A stretch of DNA of 64,000 nt from Salvia splendens (lineage: Eukaryota; Streptophyta; Magnoliopsida; Lamiales; Lamiaceae). The notes below the pieces were generated by a model. That model worked only from the letters and a program-made list of their open reading frames with translations, did not search any database and was not told the DNA's origin. The translations under genes and the position numbers were made by a program. This document shows positions 22,024 to 33,902 of the stretch, one piece after another (within the stretch, counting starts at the first letter, position 1; the number at the start of each line of letters is the position of its first letter). The stretch covers positions 26,033,267 through 26,097,266 of the forward strand of contig NC_056051.1 of the NCBI RefSeq assembly GCF_004379255.2. The letters run 5' to 3'.

Positions 22024-23502
22024 CTGCATGGATCAGATTAGAGTTCTCAACTTTCTCGGATAACAATTACAATACACATTATACAGAACATCATTAAACA
22101 ACCTAAAGAATCCAGAAAGTGCACAATTTATGCAAGTTTTTTCATGATAAATACGAATGACGACAATACAACCGGACAAACATGACAAGAGCTTACTAAA
22201 TCTCAATTTTTCAGTATGCATCAGTCTCTCAGATAGAAATCCTATGTTCCAGCAAGAAAAGAACAAACTTTCCACTGATTCAAAGGCAAACGATCTATTG
22301 TTCCTAATAACATTGTGATTGAACATCAACACTCGTACGAAATCCTTTCGTGGTGTATTCTTCATCCAAGGATTTTGACTAAGCAAGTAGACATATCTAA
22401 TCACTTGGCTGAGAATCAGATTGGACCTTAGCTTAAACACCAATTAACATAATTTCATTTTCTAATATTTCGGATGTCAGTAACCGGTTTCAAACCAAAC
22501 ACTTCATGAATATAGTTTAGCAGCCTCATATCTACTCTCAGATGATAAAGAAAAATGAACCACTACCTAAAATAAATTAATCATCGCAACAGAAACTGCC
22601 AATTTTCATCCTTGCATATAAAAATCCCAAGGAATAAGTACAAAATAACATCAGCTTAAAAAACCATAAACTGAAGAAAACTTTAGATCTATTGCATCAC
22701 AGATTCACAGCACACATCAATGAGCAGCTCACACAAAGTAAACCAGCTAAAAAACCTGCCCTTTTTTGTTCCTTTTTCATTTTTTTTAAATCCCAGCGAC
22801 AGTCCAAGATCAATAAGAAACAACATAATATACATAAAAGTTCTTAATAAATTAAGCATCGCAACAGAAATCTGGCAATTTGCATCAATTAACACTTGCT
22901 GGTTTGCAAATAGAAATCTCAATAAATAAGTAAATTTCAAATAGTATCAACTTAATAAACCACAAATTGATGAAAACCTTTAGATCTATTACATCAATGA
23001 GCAACTCACTATTCACACTCAGTAAAACAGCTAGAAAATCTGCATTTTTTCCTTCCTTTTTTATAACAAATGACATAGAAAAGGAAACAACTGAATACAC
23101 ATAGAAATTCAAAATAAATTATAACATCGCAACCGAAAACCGGAAATTTTCACTTGCATACAGAAATCTCAAGGAATAAGTACATCAGCTTCAAAAACCA
23201 CAAGCTAAACAAAAACTTTAGATCTATTCCATCACAGCTCACACACAGTAAACCAGCTCGAAATCAATAAGAAGCAACATAATATAATAAAAAAATCAGT
23301 AAAAAACGAATCTATTAAACGCAAATTAACACATTATATATCGAATCAGCACTTCCAATAAATGAATACGCAAACAGATCTACGAGCTAAAGCATGAGCA
23401 ATCGAAACATACGCCAATTTAGGAATCAATAAAGAGCGAAAATTGAGCAGAAATGGAGTTAGGTAAAGAGAAAAAGGGAGGAAAAGGGAATACAATGGGA
23501 AC
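22024..23502 (-). other. 5' leader intron of the MDH gene
   Basis: On the minus strand the donor is aaaag/gttccc (exon end 23503) and the acceptor tgcag/gttgcaa (exon start 22023). Evidence is the splice signals, the lack of any other start for MDH and the GC-richer putative first exon up to about 23640. Not confirmed by transcript data. Confidence 0.6.
22572..23290. repeat. about 270-bp tandem repeat inside the MDH leader intron, 2.6 copies
   Basis: Three successive segments (about 22572-22845, 22846-23114 and 23115-23290) share the same block order: atcgcaacagaaa, tttgcat/cttgcatac-agaaatctcaa, gtaaa..atcaactta-aaaacca, ctttagatctattacatca, gagcaactcac, gtaaaccagct, aagaaacaacataatata. They are diverged by substitutions and indels. 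Confidence 0.75.
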
Positions 23503-23745
23503 CTTTTGTAAGCGTGGACGTTGATTTCGACAGAAATGCAGATTTGATATTGTAGGAGGGTTGTTTTTTTGGAGAATAAAAAGGTGGGATTTCAAAACAC
23601 GCACAGACCCGCTGGAGTGTGTGTGGTTGAGGCGTCTTAATTTCTCCGCCAAATAGCCCTCGATTTAATCCCTCATATATATTTCCAATTTCACCAACTC
23701 TTATTCTTTTTGTTTTTTCTATTTTATCGAATATCTCAATAATAA

Positions 23746-24153
23746 CCACCCTGAACCGAATCGAATCGAACCGAAATATTGGATTCTGTTCGAATTTTTC
23801 TGATTTTCGATTTGAATTGGTTTTTATAAAAGTCTGAGATAAAAAATTTTAAATTATATTTACTATAACTTCATTTGTTCATAAAAAAATAGTCTAAATT
23901 TTTTTGTTGGTCTTTTAGAATTAACCTTATTTCTATTTATTGAATTTTTATTTATGTTTACTTGAATATTTCTATACCTAATGCATAACAATAACTAAAA
24001 ATTATCTTGGATTTTTAAAAAAATTTAATTCAGTTTGGATTTAGCTTAAAATTTTAAAAATTATGAATTTAGATTTTCATATTTTTGGTCCCTCAAAATT
24101 CTGATTTTCGAAATAATTTAAATTAATACAATTAAAACCCGAATGCTTACCCC
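23746..24153. mobile_element. MITE-like element with aggggt-type ends
   Basis: The left end is ccaccctgaaccgaatcg and the right end read inward is aggggtaagcattcgggtt. The interior is AT-rich and non-coding. The same kind of ends occurs at 30899-31278. A target duplication is not clear, so the superfamily (probably hAT) is an inference. Confidence 0.5.
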
Positions 24154-24726
24154 TAAGTCATTCATTAGATTAGATACAAGTACGACTTATTTTGGTAACC
24201 TTGTGGCTATTGAGTAATCATCATATTACTAAAAGAAAAATCAATTACCAAAAAAAGTTTATATATGTGGCCATTGGAAAAGTGTCCAAACAAATTTCCA
24301 AGAGGTTACTTACTTATCAAGCATGATAAGAGCCAACAATGAAATCAATTGAACCCTTACTTTTGTTTATATATACTATTTGGGAATATTAAAAATTTTA
24401 GGTTTGGACTCAAGTTGTTCTTAAAATGAAATTTGCATCACCAAGAAAGTAACATAAGTCTTTTTTTATTTATAACAAAAAAAAAACTACACTTATTGAT
24501 ATAAAACGGGCCGGGCCACCTCAACATCGATCTGCGATAATTTTTTAAGTGTACATGATCTTAAAATGGGCCCAAATTTTTTATCAGGCCATTAGGCCTC
24601 GGCCCATCAGTAAAAAAATATATCTGCTGTTTGTTAGTGTGTTTATTGGAGTAGTATTTTTATGTTCAACCCAAAACAAAAAGGATATATTTATGGAGTA
24701 GTATAATTAGGCGTAGGATTGATAAA

Positions 24727-24982
24727 GACCATCTCCACCTATTTACACCAAACTGAAATTCATTTTTGAGTATACGTCATACTAAAAATAGTTTTACTCC
24801 AACTATTTACACCAAATTCAAAATATACATCATTTTTGAGTTTTTGTCTCACAAAATTATTGCAGTAACACCATATTTGGTGGTGTTTCACAAAAAACAC
24901 CAAAAATGGATTTGTGTTTGGTGTATGGTTGGAGAAGATTTCTACACCAAAACTTATTTTTGGAGTATAGTTGGAGATGGTC
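24727..24982. mobile_element. short Harbinger-like MITE
   Basis: The ends are gaccatctccacc and, read inward from the right, gaccatctccaact. The 3-bp flanks are aaa (24724-24726) and taa (24983-24985), an imperfect PIF-type duplication. It is 256 bp and non-coding. The first seven bases equal those of the PIF element at 3836. Confidence 0.6.
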
Positions 24983-24999
24983 TAATAGTATCAGTTTTT

Positions 25000-26397
25000 A
25001 AGTTAAACTTAAAACTGACCTCCTAGCAAATACTTGAGTGAAACGAACTCTCAATCAATCGGTTGAAGGGGAAGTGTCTTATAAACTAAGACGCCCTTCG
25101 TCACGGTCGGATTTGATAATGTCATCCAACGCATATTTTAATAATTGGAGAAAGAGGTTGGTGGAAATTAATCTTAGATCCCTTTGTTAATAAAAAGGGG
25201 TATTAACCATTTACATTCAATTAAATCCTAGATCTTCATAGTGTATTAAATAGATTTTGTATAAATGTATTGTATGCAAAATTTAATTATTATTAATGGG
25301 ACTTTTATAGTATAATTTTATATTAGTAATAGATCTAATGCATGTGAAAATGATATGCTACATATATTACGTGAGCAACATTCGTGAGAATTAATGTTGT
25401 TCACCATTTATACTATAAACATCATTAAATTCGTAAATTGCATAAAATCACATCCTAATTTCTTTATTCTATTTTATTTTTTTGTGGTTTTTTAATGTCA
25501 AAATGGAAAAAAAATGAAATTGTTCATGTGAAGTGTTCTCATAAATTGTGAGCGACACATTTTCTCTATGTAAGTGATTGATTTAACCGATACGGTTAAG
25601 ATACAAAATAATTCTAACTTAATCAGACATTTGATTTGCATAATAAGCATGACTTTTCAAGGGCATATATGTTGAGTTTGTTGCTCAATCAAAATTGCAC
25701 CATAGGTTGATGGTGCACCACCTCAAATAGCACTTGTTTCATGTCCCAATAAATAATTGAGCAAATTTCCCAGTTGGTGGAGATATTTGTAGCACCCCTT
25801 AAAATAAGGTGATTTACCTAAAAACCTCTCACTTTCAAACTTTTAACTTGAAAAAAGCTGCATGATATATAAATTTATGGCATATCTTAACAACCACAAT
25901 AGATCTTAATTCTTTTATCCTAATCTAATAAAATACACTAATAATTCGATCTTTGCTTTAAAATTTATAAATTTATGACCATATATATTTTTTTGAGAGC
26001 TTAACTGATTTCAAAATTTACTTATGAAGAAATCATCAAGCTACAATTTTTTTTCTCTCATTTTCATGGAGGGAAATCAAATGTATAGAGATGCATAAAA
26101 TCATGAAACAAAAACAAAAGAGAGAACCATATTAGTGGTACTTATTATTCTTCATGCCATAAACTTTGATCTTACAAAAGAAATTAAGAAAAATAGTTAT
26201 AACACTACTTATTCATCCAAGTATCTCCTTAAATAACCTAGATATTCAGATCCCATAACTTAAATTACATCTCATGATCCCTCCAAATATTACAGATTTT
26301 CCTACTAACATCAAAACTATGCCTACATTTTCTCATTGTGAAAACTAGACAACATCTATTATTACAGAAAATATTGAATCAACTATTACCAAATTAT
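25000..26397. other. intergenic, nothing recognised
   Basis: AT-rich sequence upstream of the stop codon of the PSY gene (which reads on the minus strand). 26100-26397 is expected to hold its 3' UTR. No other gene, RNA or clear transposon is seen. Confidence 0.5.
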
Positions 26398-26836
26398 TCA
26401 ATTTCTATTCATTTGAGGCCTTGGTGTGTGTCGATTGTTCGCCCCGGATCCCGGATAGTCATTCACCTCTATCTCCATTCTTCTCACCACCAAATTAGGG
26501 TTTTCCTGCAAATTTACACTCCAAATTTAAGATGCCTTCAATTTTTACTATACCATATTGTTTGTTAATAATTTTCTACAAAAAATGATCAAGATTTGGT
26601 TATGTACCAAAAGGGCTCCTTCTTCAACTTGATATTGATCACTCTTGATTTGCTTGACAAGATTAGAACTTCCTGCAACAAAGAGAGATGTAACAAAAAT
26701 TAGTACTACTATCAATTTCATATGTATAATTCATAATTGATTGTTACTTACTTGTAAATGGGATGGCTCCATTCATGCTCAGGTGCAAATACAAGCATAG
26801 TATCACCACCATTACCCTAATGCAAGTGCTAGCCAT
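26398..26836 (-). CDS. PSY: PSY-type tyrosine-sulfated peptide precursor
   Basis: A small three-exon gene: exons 26836-26752, 26672-26608 and 26505-26398 (introns a/gtaagt...ttgcag and g/gtacat...ttgcag, phases 1 and 0), giving 85 aa. Residues about 1-24 are a signal peptide with a hydrophobic core (VMVVILCLYLHL). The C-terminal part has VNDYPGSGANNRHTPRP (Asp-Tyr at 66-67), which fits the PSY peptide pattern: Asp-Tyr for sulfation, then Asn and His-x-Pro at fixed spacing. PSY peptides are secreted and act on leucine-rich-repeat receptor kinases to balance growth and stress. Neither intron interrupts the peptide motif. It was missed by simple frame searching because each exon is short. A close Arabidopsis relative, At3g47295 from memory, lies near the plastid MDH gene, as here. 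Confidence 0.85.
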
Positions 26837-27128
26837 TGATGCAACACACCAATTATCTCTCTCTCCCCTATTCTTTTGTTCTCCTTCTCTCTCTATATAT
26901 GCATGTGTGTGTGAAATGTAAGAAGTGGATTAATGTATATATAGTTTCCAAAAGGCAAATTGAAAAGATGGGTTGCTGGTAATGTGGGAAGTGGGCAGTA
27001 GTGCACTTTGTATGGTGCATGGTTTACTATCACAAAATCAAAAAGGTGTTTTGACTGCCAATATACTGGCATGTATTAGGAAAGTTATTACTCTATCATA
27101 ATTAGGGATGTAATCAAATGCAAACTCG

Positions 27129-27329
27129 TATATTGTACAAACTCCAAACTATGATCTGGACCATTAGAAAACATCAACAGATGACAAAATAGTAGCAACA
27201 ACAATGTCAACACAATGTCAACGGTTGATACTGTGTTGATATTGTGTTGACATTTTTTGTTGCTACTATTTTGTCATCTGTTGATATTTTTTAACGTTCC
27301 AAATCATAGTTTAGAGTTTGTACAATATA
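27129..27329. mobile_element. palindromic MITE
   Basis: The 100-bp left arm, starting tatattgtacaaactccaaa and including cagatgacaaaatagtagca, returns inverted in the right arm up to gtacaatata. The transcript would form one long hairpin. No clear target duplication is seen. Confidence 0.75.
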
Positions 27330-27366
27330 ACTACCCATCATAATTATATATATAACATAGAATTAA

Positions 27367-28025
27367 GGCAAAACACATCCTTAAGTCCTTGTACTTTGAT
27401 TGTTTATTTCACTAGGTCCTTATACAATTTTTTCGTTTTAGTAAGTCCTTATACTTTTATATTCGATATATTCCAATCCTTATTTAATGGAACCGTTAAC
27501 TTTTTCGTTATAAAATAATATATTATATGTTAATTATTTAAATATATTCCACCTAATATCCTAGTTGGAAAATATGAACATAACATAAAAAAAAGATCCG
27601 TCGTCCGCTCCTCCGCCTAGATCTGCCACCCCCACGACTTCTCCGTCCTCGTCACCGGCGCCGCCGGCTTCATCGGCTCCCAAATATATCATTGGAACCA
27701 AATATAAATTAATATTCGAACTTCAAATAATCAAACAACATTTTTTTTAACGATTTGGAATTCTTTAATTTTTTGTTTTTATTTTTTTTATATTTTTTTA
27801 TATTTATATTATGTTCGTATTTTTCAACTAGGATATTAGGTGAAATATATTTAAATAATTAACAAATAATGTGTTATTTTATAATGGAAAAGTTAACGGT
27901 TTTGTTAAATAAGGATTAGAATATATCGAATGTAAAAGTACAAGGACTTACTAAAACGAAAATTTTGTATAAGGACCTAGTGAAATAAACAATCAAAGTA
28001 CAAGGACTTAAGGATGTGTTTTGCC
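27367..28025. mobile_element. MULE-like element with captured gene fragment
   Basis: The arms of about 225 bp are almost identical and inverted, starting ggcaaaacacatccttaagt at both ends. They are flanked by a perfect 9-bp duplication, tagaattaa (27358-27366 and 28026-28034), the hallmark of Mutator-like elements. Between the arms sits a GC-rich segment foreign to the element (27595-27690). There is no transposase, so it moves, if at all, with help from elsewhere. Confidence 0.88.
27595..27690 (+). pseudogene. captured exon fragment, nucleotide-sugar epimerase/dehydratase type
   Basis: The plus-strand frame reads HDFSVLVTGAAGFIGSQ, with the Gly-x-x-Gly-x-x-Gly type NAD(P)-binding motif of extended short-chain dehydrogenases such as plant UDP-sugar epimerases. 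A stop codon precedes it in frame and AT-rich element sequence follows, so it cannot make a working enzyme. Its GC content differs sharply from the arms, as expected of a capture. Confidence 0.75.
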
Positions 28026-28879
28026 TAGAATTAATGATAAATAATTAATGGGTCCATCGATGTTGCCACGTTTTTGTACAATAATTGAGTCTCCAATTTT
28101 AGTTTTGTCAAATCTGGATTTTGGATTATTTCCTAATTGAGTAATCGAATTAATTTTGGCGTAATGAATAGGAGTATATCCCTTTTGTTATTATATAAAA
28201 TTAATTATTAATTAGTCACAATTAAAAATATAATTATTTTAGTGCAAATATACAATAAATTAATTAACCATAATAAAAAGATGCTTTACAGGCAAATCAA
28301 ACAAAAAAAACTCAATTATAATATTATAATGTAAAGTTGAAGGACCAATTATTCATTATAATAGATTTAAAGTTCCAGCTGATATGAAATCTAGCTTGAC
28401 ATATACTGTATACTTGACATATACTGTATATGTCTGTTTATAATCTTTTTAAAAGTAAGTCAACAATGTGAAGTTTGCATGAAGGTTTTGATATGATGAT
28501 ATTTTATAAATGTTGGACTTTTTGATTAGTGAAGAAGTGGAAGATATGATTAGAATTGTTTAAGTCAAATTTGGAACAAAAATATGGTTCGGCAATTGCT
28601 AGTGGAATGTGACAATTCCTACAAGGCTATAGTGATGTATTTAATATTTAGGTTCACATCATGATTACGGAATTCTGTGGATTAATTTCCAGTTTGATTA
28701 ATTATATTGATAAAAAAAATTTGTGTTACTAGATAATTAATTCTGAAAAAAATGATGATATATATATATATATTACTATTTTTTAATTTATATAGTGGAC
28801 TTTTTTGTATTGATTTGTGGCCTAATGCATCATATATTTAATCGTGTGACGTGTTATTTTGTTAATAACACCTTGACAG

Positions 28880-29312
28880 CAGTACTTGCATAGATCCTTT
28901 TCAAAAAATATAAAAATGAAAATTGCATTAATATCATTCCAAGTAAGGATAGACTTGAACCTTTTCCAAAAAAATAAAAATGAAAATTGCATTAATTTCA
29001 ATCTATGTAGGGATAGACTTGAACTTTCCAAAAAATAAAAATGAAAATTGCATAAATTTCATTCCTAGACTTTAACTTTCCAAAAAAATAAAATGAAAAT
29101 TGCATTAATTTCAATCTAAGTAGGGATATACTTGAAATTTCCAAAAAAATGAAAATGAAAATTGCATTAATCATTCGTAGACTCGAACCTTTTCCAGAAA
29201 AATAAAAATGAAAATTGCATTGATTTCAATCTAAGTAGGGAATAGGGATAGACTTGAACTTTCCAATAAATAAAAATGAAAATTGCATTAAGTAGGGATA
29301 GACTTAGAAATT
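28880..29312. repeat. about 60-65 bp tandem repeat, roughly seven degenerate copies
   Basis: Each unit contains ccaaaaaataaaaatgaaaa, then ttgcattaatttca and a tagggatagacttgaac block. Unit length varies from about 45 to 70 bp. It is non-coding; frames across it are repeats only. Confidence 0.8.
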
Positions 29313-29891
29313 TGTTTGGGAAGGGATTATATATTTTAATTTTTTTTAGAAATGTCGAGATATTAATTTTTCTATGTTTTGTTGTAATTATATGAGTTTT
29401 TTTATGATAAATTCATAAAACTTGGTCAAATTCTGATTTATCATATAATTTAAAAAATCAACCATAAAAATTGAAAATTAGATTTATTTTCAATTATTCC
29501 ATGGTGAGAAATTATGGCATTACGTGTAATATTTTTTATATATTATTCAATTAAATGATTGTTTTCCTTCTAAAAAGACAATATTATATAAAAATTTTTT
29601 ACTACCATATAGATAAAACTTCACCAAAAAGTTTATTCATGGAAAAATTAAGAACGAATTTAAATTTTATGGTTTTTCTTGCTGATTTTCAATGTTATAA
29701 GATGAATCAAAATTTAACCATAATTTCATGATTTTCTAGTAATTTATCCTTTTTATTACAATGATTCATTAAAAAATATAAAAAATTTACTGATTTGACA
29801 CAAATAAAAAAAATACATTAAGAGGTGCTTAAACCCTCCAACCAATAAATTAGCCTACTAAATTGTACATGAAATGTGTCAAAGCAAAGTA
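29313..29891. other. intergenic, nothing recognised
   Basis: Strongly AT-rich sequence between a tandem repeat and a hAT-type MITE. No gene or RNA is seen. Confidence 0.5.
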
Positions 29892-29899
29892 CTCACAAT

Positions 29900-30059
29900 C
29901 AGTGGCGGGTCGCCCCCGCTGATCCGCTACCATGGACGAGGACGTTATTTTCCATTGTCACCCCCTCCGATAGCTTGCGACGTTGCTCCTCTCCCATCCG
30001 TTAGTTACCAATAAATTTTATTTCGTCCCTTTTGATTTAGGATTCTGGATCCACCACTG
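29900..30059. mobile_element. hAT-type MITE (160 bp)
   Basis: The ends are cagtggcgg and, inverted, ccaccactg. They are flanked by a perfect 8-bp duplication, ctcacaat (29892-29899 and 30060-30067), the length typical of hAT elements. The short interior is non-coding. Confidence 0.88.
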
Positions 30060-30067
30060 CTCACAAT

Positions 30068-30898
30068 AAATAAGCTAAAGTCGAAAATAAATTAAAATAC
30101 TTTTCAGAAAATTAAGAGTCAAGAGTAAAATGCACCGATACACCATTACAATTTAACCATATGTTGAAGTATAAAATCGAATTTTTTTAGCAAAATGAAT
30201 TCATACAGTATAAGTTTTATTTATGTATACTTTTACTTTTTTGTGAAGAAATTAATCATAAATAGTTAACACATGCAACTTTGTCACCACTACATAATTT
30301 CTAGCATGTGAGCAGAAGTAATCATCTTCTTTACGTTAAACCTTTTGACTTATATACCAAATTAAACAAGTAAATGGTAGATTTTTTAATAGATTTAGTC
30401 ATTGACTCTTTATGTGAAACGTGACATAAAATGATAAAAATGTCAAATGTTATTCACACTCTTGGTTAGACTTTTGGTTAATTTTATTGATACAACTTTC
30501 CCCACCTTGTAAATATTAAGGGAGTCCTACAAATTCTCATGTGTAAGACAGAATAAAAAATAGTTCAAATGATAAAATTAAAATCCATACTTGATTCAGA
30601 TTAAGATTATTTTTTCTTTTCATAAACACTTAATATTATTTACATTTATTATTTTTTTTTCTTTTCATATATTAAAATTAAGATTTATGAATTAAACAAA
30701 AGGTAATAATTTCATTACATGACTAAAAAATGAAAACTAAAAAAAATTACAAATTCAAAAAAACAATTAATAAATAAAATATCATATTCAAAATTGAAAA
30801 TAAGTGAAATGACATGTGTCACGTCTCCATTGGTTGCCTTGTCCGTGGGCTTTTGCACGCACCCACGCGTGAGAGAGCATGCTTAGTGCAGCTGTAGC
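30068..30898. other. intergenic, nothing recognised
   Basis: AT-rich non-coding sequence. A short GC-richer patch near 30815-30870 has no open frame of note. Confidence 0.5.
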
Positions 30899-31278
30899 CA
30901 GGGGTAAGCAAAATATCGAAAACCGAATCTAACCAAATCGAAATTCAAAATTCAGTTTGGTTTAAATTTTTGGTAAATTTCGATTTTTCGCCTCAGTTTG
31001 GATATATAAAACCTGACAAACCAATTTTTTTTTGTGTTAATTATAAAAAACTAAATTTTGGGTTTTCACTTTTTAATTTGTTTTTTGGATATATTGTGGT
31101 ATTTCGGTATAATAAGGCTCAAATTTTATAGTGTGGATTTTAATTTTTTGGTTATATTTATGCAATTTCGGTTTTTGGACTTGTATCAGATTTTATAGGT
31201 CAGATTTTGATTTATTTTGATAATTCAGTTCAATTTTATTTAGCTAAAAACCCAAACTGAACCGAATATTCACCCCTA
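30899..31278. mobile_element. MITE-like element with aggggt-type ends
   Basis: The left end is caggggtaagcaaaatatcg and the right end read inward is taggggtgaatattcggttc. The interior is rich in tttcggtt/aaccgaaa. It is related to 23746-24153. No convincing target duplication was found. Confidence 0.5.
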
Positions 31279-31683
31279 GGGCCCACATCACCATGCTAAG
31301 CTAGTTTTAATGGGCCTATGCTATATAGAAGTAATTATTACTGAGTGACTGGGCCTGTGAAATGGTATTTTGTTACGTTTTTTTCTTTTACCATATGAAG
31401 TTTTACCTTTCAATTTTCATAATACATTTTTATTATGTCATTCTTCCTGTTATATTGATGGAGTAAAATAGTATCCAATATGGTATTGCACGTATAAGAA
31501 TTTTATAAATCAAATTTCCTTCCAAGAAAACATGTGCTAGTATACTAATCATCAATACCTCAACTTTATAATCTAATTTCAAATACTATTTAGTAGTATA
31601 AATAGGATGAATAAACAGTTCAAGCAACTAATACAGTTTAGTTTCCCCATCTATATGAGAAATTCCTTAGCAGCATCCTAATC

Positions 31684-33867
31684 TCATTGAATCTTACATC
31701 CCCCGGAATCTTGGCCACGACGAACATTACCATAGGACGACAGCTCAAGAAAGTCCATTTCGCGACCTGCACCCATCAAAACAACATTCTCACTATAAGA
31801 ATCCGTCATCGGCTCCTATTTCATTCACTGATTCACTAATCTTGGTTGCTCGAAAATTTAAGTGAAAATTCTAAGGTTTCATTGAAATGTCATGTTTTTA
31901 TTCAAATCACTCTTGAGAGTTTCAGAGCCAAATGTAGAAGAAGTCGAATATACCTGAGACAAGGCAAGTAGCACTCCTCTGAATAAGCTCATTTTTGGAG
32001 ATCTCAGTCCGGTTTCCCTTGAATCGGTTGACAGTTGCCTGTGCAGCAAAAACGGTGGGTTAGACACAAAAACTGGGTTTTTATCTCCGTGCCCGAAGCC
32101 TTTTCAGACGTTATTAATGGGACGGAGGGAGTGACTGATTGGTAACATTGTGTTCATTTCAAGATAAGCAATGTTTGCAGTTATTAGGAGGAGTTTACCT
32201 GCAAAACTTGGCAATTTTCTAAGGTGCTTTTCCCACCCTGAATAACATAAGCAGTATCAAAATAGAATGACAATCCTTGAGAAACAAAAAGGCTTTGGTA
32301 AGCTACGATACATACAACCATCGATCTCTATGCAAACAACTGTACTGCTGTACGAAATACGAATACACAAATAAGAAAATGAAAAAAAAACGACATATTA
32401 TTACAACTACTGCCTTGATCTAGTCTTTCTTCCTAAAAAAGGCGAGGTGGATCACACATTTTGTTATAAAATTTGAATTTTAGTACGTCAAAAAGCCAAG
32501 AAATTCCTGAACATCAAGAATAAAAAGGCAACCATCGATCTTTATGCACATACTTTACTGTTGTACGAAATTAGAAAATGTTGCACGGTTTCGTAATCTG
32601 CACAGTTACGACAGAATTTATGCTACTGGCCGACACTACTTGAGATTCCAAGCCCAGACAGAATCAACAAATTGGAATACATAAGGATCTTAGAACTAGC
32701 AATCTGAGCCTCTGAGTTCAAATTTATCCGAGATGAAGTGAACAAGCAAGATCACAACTTTGACAGTAAAGGTAAATCATATACATCAGGTCTAAAACAA
32801 ACTGAAAACAACTTAAATGGTCAAACCGATGTCTACTCATTGGGATAGTTTCACAAATGTTAATGCATTTCTAATGGCCAATTCCGCTGAAGATAAAAAC
32901 AGGGTGGTTCATGCTCGTTACTCGTTAGCCACATTCACGTCATAAGACAAAGTATTATGTTCCACACTACATCATAATCCCGGCCTTGTTAAGTGATAGT
33001 TTCTCAAGCCATCGGGGCAAAAATATACTTTATCTAGGATTAAATTAGTCACGGGGGTGGGGTGGGACAGTGGGAGAGATAATCGTGAGACACAATGTAA
33101 CCTTGACACTATGGAAACAGGTTGGTATACAGGGTCGTGGGCCAGGTTTTTGAGAAAAATGGCAACCGAACGAGAGATAAGAATAAACATCGCCTCTATT
33201 CACGAGCAAAGTGAGAATTGAACAAGTCCTATTGTATCTAAGTTATAACGAACCGAGCACCACCTATATATGCTAAAACAGAGTCGTCTTTGAAAATAAT
33301 TTCCCACCATAAATCAAATACTCTCATGCAACAAACAAAGCATATATTCGGTTATTTCAGAAACCTTTCTTAACTTTCTAAACTCAATTCTACAACAAAT
33401 TTCCAAGACATCGTAACCAACCAGTTTAAACAGTCTCAAATCAATCAATTTAACTAATTTACTATCAATTGCCATTGAAAGACTACCTTAGAATAAGGAA
33501 CAATGTGATCGTAATCATGGCAGAGGCAGCCTGGGCAGCCAGCGAGTTTCCGGAACAAAATGTTGCCCAAGGAGTCGCGCCGCCACCTATCCGGATCGCG
33601 GCCCTTGATTTTCTCCGCCTTCTCCCAGCATTGCTGCTTCACATTGTGCGGGAAGCTCCTAGGGTTCGGGCTCTCCGGCGAAATTCGAAGAGCCTCAAAT
33701 TGCGCGAGCTCTTCCACAAAGAGGCCGCCGTCGCCGATTGCGGCTGCGGAGGGTGGAGGGGAGACCCTCCGGCTTGGGCTGGTGGACCGGAGCCGCCGCG
33801 TGGAGGGGAAGGGCGTGGATTTCTTTATCTTGCGGCGGTTTCCGGCGGTGGTGGAATTTGGGTTCAT
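31684..33867 (-). CDS. HNH-domain protein (plant HNH endonuclease-like)
   Basis: Four exons on the minus strand: 33867-33487, 32237-32199, 32038-31954 and 31766-31684, all with gt...ag introns (phases 0, 0, 1), giving 195 aa. Residues 1-75 are a Ser/Arg/Pro-rich leader. The conserved part has CWEKAEKIKGRDPDRWRRD, a Cys-rich turn (GCPGCLC, 110-116), then the HNH core: HDYDHIVPYSKGGKST (catalytic His about 121), Asn135 in ENCQVLQ and Asn144 in TVNRFKGNR. The HNH fold is a metal-dependent nuclease fold. The substrate of these small plant proteins is unknown to me. The tiny 39-bp second exon completes the HNH loop exactly, which strongly supports the model. A similar Arabidopsis gene (At3g47490, from memory) lies near the MDH and EF-hand genes. 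The first intron is 1.25 kb. Confidence 0.9.
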
Positions 33868-33902
33868 TTTTTGGGATGATGAAATGCGAACAGATAAAAC
33901 AT

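Noticed and set aside
22033..22443. 136-codon minus-strand frame
   Set aside because: It lies in the MDH leader intron and has no family features.
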